From JBOHER01 sp050701115 (lineage in GTDB: Bacteria > Actinomycetota > Actinomycetes > Mycobacteriales > Pseudonocardiaceae): 11,728 nt of DNA. This document shows, piece by piece, positions 8,283-11,728 of this stretch; the first letter of the stretch is position 1; each line of letters starts with the position of its first letter. The position numbers and the translations under genes were made by a program. The stretch lies in assembly GCA_050701115.1 (NCBI GenBank), contig JBOHER010000076.1:1-11728 (forward strand), given 5' to 3'. The notes under the pieces were generated by a model that did no database searches, was not told the DNA's origin, and was given only the letters and a program-made list of their open reading frames with translations.

Positions 8283-8518
8283 TGCCGTTGTCCGCTATCG
8301 GAGCGCTGCTCGAACGGATTGCCTTCGAGCCGGGCTTTCGGGTCCGGCTGGTGCTGAACCCGGACGTGACGCTGGCCGGCTATGAACTGGACGACCTCGA
8401 CCACGAGGTGCTCGCCGAACACCTGCGGGTTACCCCTCAGGGCGAGCACGCATCGTTCCCGAGCCGATCGAGCGTGCTCGGCTTCCTCGACGCGTTCGTC
8501 GCGGAGGGCGGCCTGTAG
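8279..8518 (+). CDS. Small Os1348/NHLP-clan-like protein (79 aa)
   Basis: ATG 8279 overlaps the upstream TGA (ATGA, 8279-8282) and has GAGGAG at 8265-8270, 8 nt upstream, so translation is probably coupled. The N-terminal half reads LSAIGALLERIAFEPGFRVR, then LVLNPDVTLAGYELDD. This fits the pattern 'LLxRLxxDPxFRxxLxxxPxxALAGYxL' of the Os1348 family in the NHLP (nitrile-hydratase-like leader peptide) clan, which is distantly related to Nif11-type leaders. The C-terminal part (about residues 50-79) has no cysteine and only scattered Ser/Thr. There is no GG or GA processing site except a terminal EGGL, and no RiPP-modifying enzyme is nearby. A function as a leader-like binding or regulatory protein is therefore more likely than a peptide precursor. 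The family call is from memory of the pattern and is moderate. Confidence 0.72.
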   Translation: MMPLSAIGALLERIAFEPGFRVRLVLNPDVTLAGYELDDLDHEVLAEHLRVTPQGEHASFPSRSSVLGFLDAFVAEGGL

Positions 8519-8520
8519 AA

Positions 8521-8913
8521 CTACGCTGCCGCCATCCGCTCGGCGATGGTGCCGATGACCGGCAGCCGCACGTGCTTGAACAGGAGTGCCGCGACCATCA
8601 GGCAGATCCACACCGCGACTGCGGTCATCCACATGAGCACGTTCACGGCGTAGACCATCAGGCTTAACAGCGGGATCCACGGCAGCTCCGCCAGTGCGAA
8701 CCAGAGCGCGAAGACAACCGCGCTGAACACGATCGATTGGGCGGCGTGGAAGCGAACTTCGGGGTTGCGCCGTTCGATCACGAAGATGACCAGGCCGCTG
8801 ACCGCGCCGAGCAGATAGGCCAGCACGGATGCCACGTTCGGGTCGAGACCGGTCGACGTCGGCATGCCCGCGGCGGGATCGTGCGGCGAAGGCGCTGCCG
8901 GAAACTCGGTCAT
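8521..8913 (-). CDS. DUF4870 (Tic20-like) small integral membrane protein
   Basis: This 130-aa protein on the minus strand has a Pro/Ala-rich cytoplasmic N-terminus of about 25 residues followed by the DUF4870 hallmark 'LAYLLGAVSGLVIFVIERRNPEVRFHAAQS' region. Hydrophobic helices are at about residues 27-46, 59-76 and 80-111 (the last long enough for two helices), and a short basic tail follows. The conserved Glu47, Arg54-Phe55-His56 and Gln59 of the family are present. The ATG at 8913 is chosen because GGAAGGA lies 9 nt upstream; the frame continues to an ATG at 8958, which lacks such a site. Its stop codon is only 2 bp from that of the oppositely oriented 79-aa gene. Its promoter should lie in the divergent region that carries the 19-bp inverted repeat. 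Its molecular role is unknown. Confidence 0.85.
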   Translation of the reverse strand: MTEFPAAPSPHDPAAGMPTSTGLDPNVASVLAYLLGAVSGLVIFVIERRNPEVRFHAAQSIVFSAVVFALWFALAELPWIPLLSLMVYAVNVLMWMTAVAVWICLMVAALLFKHVRLPVIGTIAERMAAA

Positions 8914-8993
8914 CTCCTCGGGTCCTTCCACTGGACACGCATGGCGCCGTGCTGGCACACCACTCTTGGAGTCAAACGTGAACGCGCCGGTTA

Positions 8994-9096
8994 GTCATGC
9001 GTAGTCGACTACCTGTTCAGCGGTTTTGGCCCGGTCCGTGTTACTCGCCTGGCCGATTCGCCCCGGCCCGGGGACAAGTAGTCGGCTACGCATGAC
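8994..9096. promoter_or_regulatory. Divergent promoter region with a 19-bp inverted repeat (two operator-like copies)
   Basis: GTCATGCGTAGTCGACTAC at 8994-9012 and GTAGTCGGCTACGCATGAC at 9078-9096 are reverse complements at 18 of 19 positions, and matching continues inward (22 of 25). Each arm contains a 12-bp core that is itself a palindrome: GTAGTCGACTAC (perfect, 9001-9012) and GTAGTCGGCTAC (one mismatch, 9078-9089). The core centres are 77 bp apart. In each copy the flank CGCATGAC points towards the nearer gene: DUF4870 on the left and the sigma4-like gene on the right. A GC palindrome CCCCGG-C-CCGGGG lies between them at 9061-9073. This is the layout of a shared operator pair for one dimeric regulator; the regulator is not identifiable. 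Confidence 0.65.
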
Positions 9097-9127
9097 GCGC
9101 GGGGCAGGATCGGTCACAGTCAACCTC

Positions 9128-9337
9128 ATGGATCGCGCCGAAGCGCTGCGCCGGATTCCGCGGGTGTACTCGCTTGCCCTGCGGCTGCGCGAGGCAGGCG
9201 TGCCCGATGAGCTGATCGCGGAATGTGTTTCGGTCGAACCGGAGGCGCTCGGCCCGCTTTATCTGGTCGCCGAGGCGAAACTCGCCTACGTCCTGGCGCG
9301 GGCGGCCAGTGGCGATGAGCTGTTCCGGTCGGGGTAA
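9128..9337 (+). CDS. Small sigma-70 region 4-like helix-turn-helix protein (69 aa)
   Basis: The protein begins MDRAEALRRIPRVYSLALRLREAG and continues with an HTH-like segment: VPDELIAECVSVE, then PEALGPLYLVAEAKLA. The pattern matches the helix-turn-helix of sigma region 4.2 and small actinobacterial 'sigma-like HTH' proteins starting MDRxEAL. The putative recognition helix (PEALGPLYLVAEAKL) has almost no basic residues, so DNA binding is doubtful and a protein-contact role is possible. The ATG at 9128 fits the family start but has no clear Shine-Dalgarno sequence. An in-frame ATG at 9092 sits inside the right arm of the inverted repeat and is less likely. The gene stands 31 nt after that repeat and 18 nt before the second LAL regulator, in the same reading frame, so cotranscription is expected. 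Function is unknown. Confidence 0.75.
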   Translation: MDRAEALRRIPRVYSLALRLREAGVPDELIAECVSVEPEALGPLYLVAEAKLAYVLARAASGDELFRSG

Positions 9338-9355
9338 GCGCTCTACGATCGGTGG

Positions 9356-11728
9356 GTGCACCAGGGGTGGCCGCTGACCGGGCGGCAGGAAGAACTCGGC
9401 TTCGTTACCCACATCATGGGTGGCGCGGGATCAGCCGGAGTGCTGGTGGCGGGGGCAGCGGGAGTGGGCAAGACCCGGTTGGCCCGGGAAGCCCTGGCGA
9501 GCTTCGCGCAGCGTGGTGCCGACCCCCGCTGGGCGGTGGCCACCGCGTCCGCGCGGACGCTGCCGCTCGGGGCGTTCGCCCATCTACTGACCGTGCCCGA
9601 TGCCGGTGCGCCGGATCCCGCGCTGGTGCTGCGGCAGGCAGGCGCAGCGTTGCTGGCGGGTGCGCCACCGGGCGGGGTGGTGGTCGGGGTGGACGACGCC
9701 CACCTGCTCGACGACCTGTCCGCGACCCTGGTGCACCAACTGGCGATGGGTCGCAACGCTCCGCTTGTGGTGACGGTGCGCAGCGGCGAGCCCACGCCGG
9801 ATGCGGTGACCGCGCTGTGGAAGGACGGGCACCTGCGGCGGCTCGAATTGCAGCCGTTGTCCGAAGTGGAGACGGCTACCCTGGTGGAGGCGGTGCTCGG
9901 CGGCCAGTTGGAGAGCCACAGTGCGCATCGTCTCTACGCCGCATCGCAGGGCAATGCGTTGTACCTGCGCCAGCTGGTGGACGGCGCGCTGGCCGCGGGG
10001 AACCTGCAGAGCGCCTCCGGCGTGTGGCAATGGCGTGGGGAGTCGGCGGTGACCCCGCAGCTGGCCGAAATCGTCGAGGCCAGGATCGGGCAGCTCCCGG
10101 ATGGGGTGCGTGCGGTGGTGGACCTGCTGGCGTTTTCCGAACCGCTCGGAGTGCCGATGCTGGGCGAACTCGCCGACCCGGCCGCGATCGAGCAGGCGGA
10201 GTGGAGTGGGTTGATCACCGTCGAGCCCGAGGGGCTCCGGATCCAGGCGCGGCTGGCCCATCCGCTTTACGGCGAGGTTGTGCGCAGCCGGACCAGTACG
10301 CTGCGGGCCCGGCGGCTGCGCGGCCGGCTCGCCGAGGCGCTGGCCGCGACCGGGGCCCGTCGATCCGGTGACACGCTGCGGCTGGCCGCCCTGCACCTGG
10401 ACAGTGGCCTGCCGGCCAGTCCCCGTTTGCTCACCACAGCCGCCAAGCAGGCCCTTGCCCTGTTCGACCTGACCCTGGCCGAACGCCTGGCGCGCGCGGC
10501 TGTGGCCGCGGGGGCGGGCATCGACGCGTCCGCGGTCCTCGGTCACGCGCTCAGCTGGCAGCAGCGGCCGGAGGAAGCCGAGGGCGTACTGGCCCCGCTG
10601 GTCGCCGTCGCCACCACGGACGATCAGCGGGTCAGGGTCGCGTTCACCAGGTCAGGCAATTTGTTCTGGACCCTCGGCCGGGCCGATGACGGTGAGCGCG
10701 CCCTGCGGGAGGCGATCGAGGCGATCAGCGATGATCGGTATCGCGCCGAGCTGCGCGCGTTGGGCATTTGCTTCGCGTTCTTCCGGAACCGCCCGATCGA
10801 GGCGGCCGGCGCGGCCGAATCCCTGCTCACATCTGCCGACATCGATGAGGCCGCTGTGCTGTGGGCGGCAGCCGGCCGGGCCTGCGCGCTCGCGGTGATG
10901 GGTCGTAGCGAGGAAGCCCTCGGCTTGGTCGACAAGTACCTCGACGTGATCGAACACCATCCGGAAACCGCGTTCCACCGCGTGACCCTCGGCTTCGCCG
11001 AAAACATCGCACTGCGCTCGGCAGGCAGGACCGCCGACGCGGAGCGTGCTGCCAGGCGCGATCTGCGGCTGTCCGGGTCGACAGCATGGGGCACGCACTG
11101 CGCCAGCCTGTTCAGGGGTCAGGCCGCGCTCGATGCCGGGCTGACGGTAACCGCGGCCCGATGGTGCACCGAAGCGGTCGCGGGATTCGCGGGCCACGAT
11201 CCCTCCGACTGGACGTTCAAGTCCCTGCTTCAACTCACCAAGGCACTCGCCATGTCCGGCGATGCGGTGCGGGCGCGGCGAGCGCTGGCGGACACCGAGG
11301 CCGTCTACCGGGCGAGCGTGGAGGTCTTCGAGCCCGATCTTTTCCTCGGCCGAGCGTGGGTGGCCGCCGCGGAGGGGGCGGTGAGTGAGGCGCTGGATCT
11401 TGCCCGGCAGGCCGCCACGATCGCCGCGGCGTCCGGTCAGTTCGGTGTGGAAGTGCAGGCATTGCATACCGCGGTCTGTTTCGGTGACCGCACCGTCGCT
11501 GGTCGCCTCGCCGAGTTGCGGTCCGTTGTGGACGGTGTGCGGGCGCCCGTGGCCGCGGCGCACGCGGCCGCGCTCGCCGCTGCTGACGGCGCCGGACTGG
11601 ACGCGGTCTCGGGTGCACTGGAAGACATGGGCGCCCTGCTGCTGGCGGCGGACGCCGCCGCGCAGGCGGCAATCATGTACCACCAGCGCGGAAATCGGGC
11701 CCGCGGCGTCGCCTCCGCCGCGCGCGCG
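9356..11728 (+). CDS. LAL-family LuxR-type regulator, LAL2 (3' end outside window)
   Basis: An uninterrupted frame runs from GTG 9356 to the window edge and gives 791 residues without a stop. It aligns throughout with LAL1, sharing WPLT-R-EEL at the N-terminus, AVTALWKDGHL, VWQWRG, a LAHPxYGxV motif near residue 300 and (S/A)GNLFW. Walker A is intact (GAAGVGKT, Lys39) and Walker B is VVVGVDDAH with Asp113-Asp114. The C-terminal LuxR HTH is not reached: by alignment it should start a few tens of residues past the edge. GTG 9356 is the only possible start that keeps the WPLTGRQEEL segment, because the only other codons after the upstream TAA (9335-9337) are GCG, CTC, TAC, GAT, CGG and TGG. Its ribosome binding site is poor, which suggests translational coupling to the small sigma4-like gene 18 nt upstream. 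Expected role: ATP-dependent transcription regulator. Confidence 0.92.
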   Translation, partial: MHQGWPLTGRQEELGFVTHIMGGAGSAGVLVAGAAGVGKTRLAREALASFAQRGADPRWAVATASARTLPLGAFAHLLTVPDAGAPDPALVLRQAGAALLAGAPPGGVVVGVDDAHLLDDLSATLVHQLAMGRNAPLVVTVRSGEPTPDAVTALWKDGHLRRLELQPLSEVETATLVEAVLGGQLESHSAHRLYAASQGNALYLRQLVDGALAAGNLQSASGVWQWRGESAVTPQLAEIVEARIGQLPDGVRAVVDLLAFSEPLGVPMLGELADPAAIEQAEWSGLITVEPEGLRIQARLAHPLYGEVVRSRTSTLRARRLRGRLAEALAATGARRSGDTLRLAALHLDSGLPASPRLLTTAAKQALALFDLTLAERLARAAVAAGAGIDASAVLGHALSWQQRPEEAEGVLAPLVAVATTDDQRVRVAFTRSGNLFWTLGRADDGERALREAIEAISDDRYRAELRALGICFAFFRNRPIEAAGAAESLLTSADIDEAAVLWAAAGRACALAVMGRSEEALGLVDKYLDVIEHHPETAFHRVTLGFAENIALRSAGRTADAERAARRDLRLSGSTAWGTHCASLFRGQAALDAGLTVTAARWCTEAVAGFAGHDPSDWTFKSLLQLTKALAMSGDAVRARRALADTEAVYRASVEVFEPDLFLGRAWVAAAEGAVSEALDLARQAATIAAASGQFGVEVQALHTAVCFGDRTVAGRLAELRSVVDGVRAPVAAAHAAALAAADGAGLDAVSGALEDMGALLLAADAAAQAAIMYHQRGNRARGVASAARA

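Noticed and set aside
8279..8518. RiPP precursor peptide gene
   Set aside because: There is no cysteine, no convincing core or cleavage site, and no lanthionine synthetase, YcaO, radical-SAM or peptidase gene in the window. Only the leader-like half fits.
8994..9096. Terminal inverted repeats of a miniature mobile element
   Set aside because: The unit is only about 103 bp, no flanking target duplication is seen, and it lies exactly between divergent genes with the cores oriented to each, which fits operators better.
9352..10371. A 339-codon open frame on the plus strand that includes the start of LAL2
   Set aside because: Its translation is Arg/Gly/Ala low-complexity, and it lies in a different frame from the LAL2 frame, which carries the Walker motifs. 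It is a high-GC shadow.

Overview
The window reads as chromosome of a high-GC Gram-positive actinomycete. Coding thirds are strongly G/C biased, GTG starts are common, and the gene families (LAL-type LuxR regulators, BTAD/SARP-type regulators, DUF4870, a probable DUF222/HNH tail) are typical of Actinobacteria. A member of the Pseudonocardiales (Amycolatopsis/Saccharopolyspora-like) is my best guess, but that is inference. No rRNA, tRNA, CRISPR array, insertion sequence or phage module is visible.

Layout. Bases 1-126 hold the C-terminal tail of a gene entering from the left, probably a DUF222/HNH endonuclease-like protein. A 241-bp gap with several short palindromes and a TTGACA box leads to an amidase-signature hydrolase (368-1858). 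Then come a LAL-type LuxR regulator of 892 aa (1963-4641) and a very large ATPase-TPR-BTAD regulator of 1081 aa (4796-8041). Two tiny genes follow on the same strand: a 62-aa protein (8094-8282) and a 79-aa protein that resembles the Os1348/NHLP leader-like clan (8279-8518), joined by an ATGA overlap. A DUF4870 membrane protein (8913-8521) converges on them with only 2 bp between stop codons. Across a 214-bp divergent intergenic region lie a 69-aa sigma-region-4-like protein (9128-9337) and, 18 nt later in the same frame, a second LAL regulator (9356 to beyond the right edge) that is a close paralogue of the first.

How it fits together. About 70% of the window encodes three giant STAND/AAA-type signalling ATPases, with small accessory proteins between them. 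Probable transcription units are: amidase (possibly with LAL1); the BTAD regulator with the 62-aa and 79-aa genes; DUF4870 alone; and the sigma4-like protein with LAL2. Two cis elements stand out. A perfect 8-bp hairpin (8069-8088) buries the Shine-Dalgarno sequence of the 62-aa gene. A near-perfect 19-bp inverted repeat (8994-9012 and 9078-9096) sits between DUF4870 and the sigma4-like gene with the same element pointing into each. The most interesting unexplained part is 8041-9360: small proteins with dedicated RNA and DNA control elements, embedded between paralogous ATPase regulators. The 154-bp gap 4642-4795 presumably holds the promoter of the BTAD gene, but I see no convincing -35/-10 pair or terminator in it. 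No gene-free stretch exceeds 300 bases.
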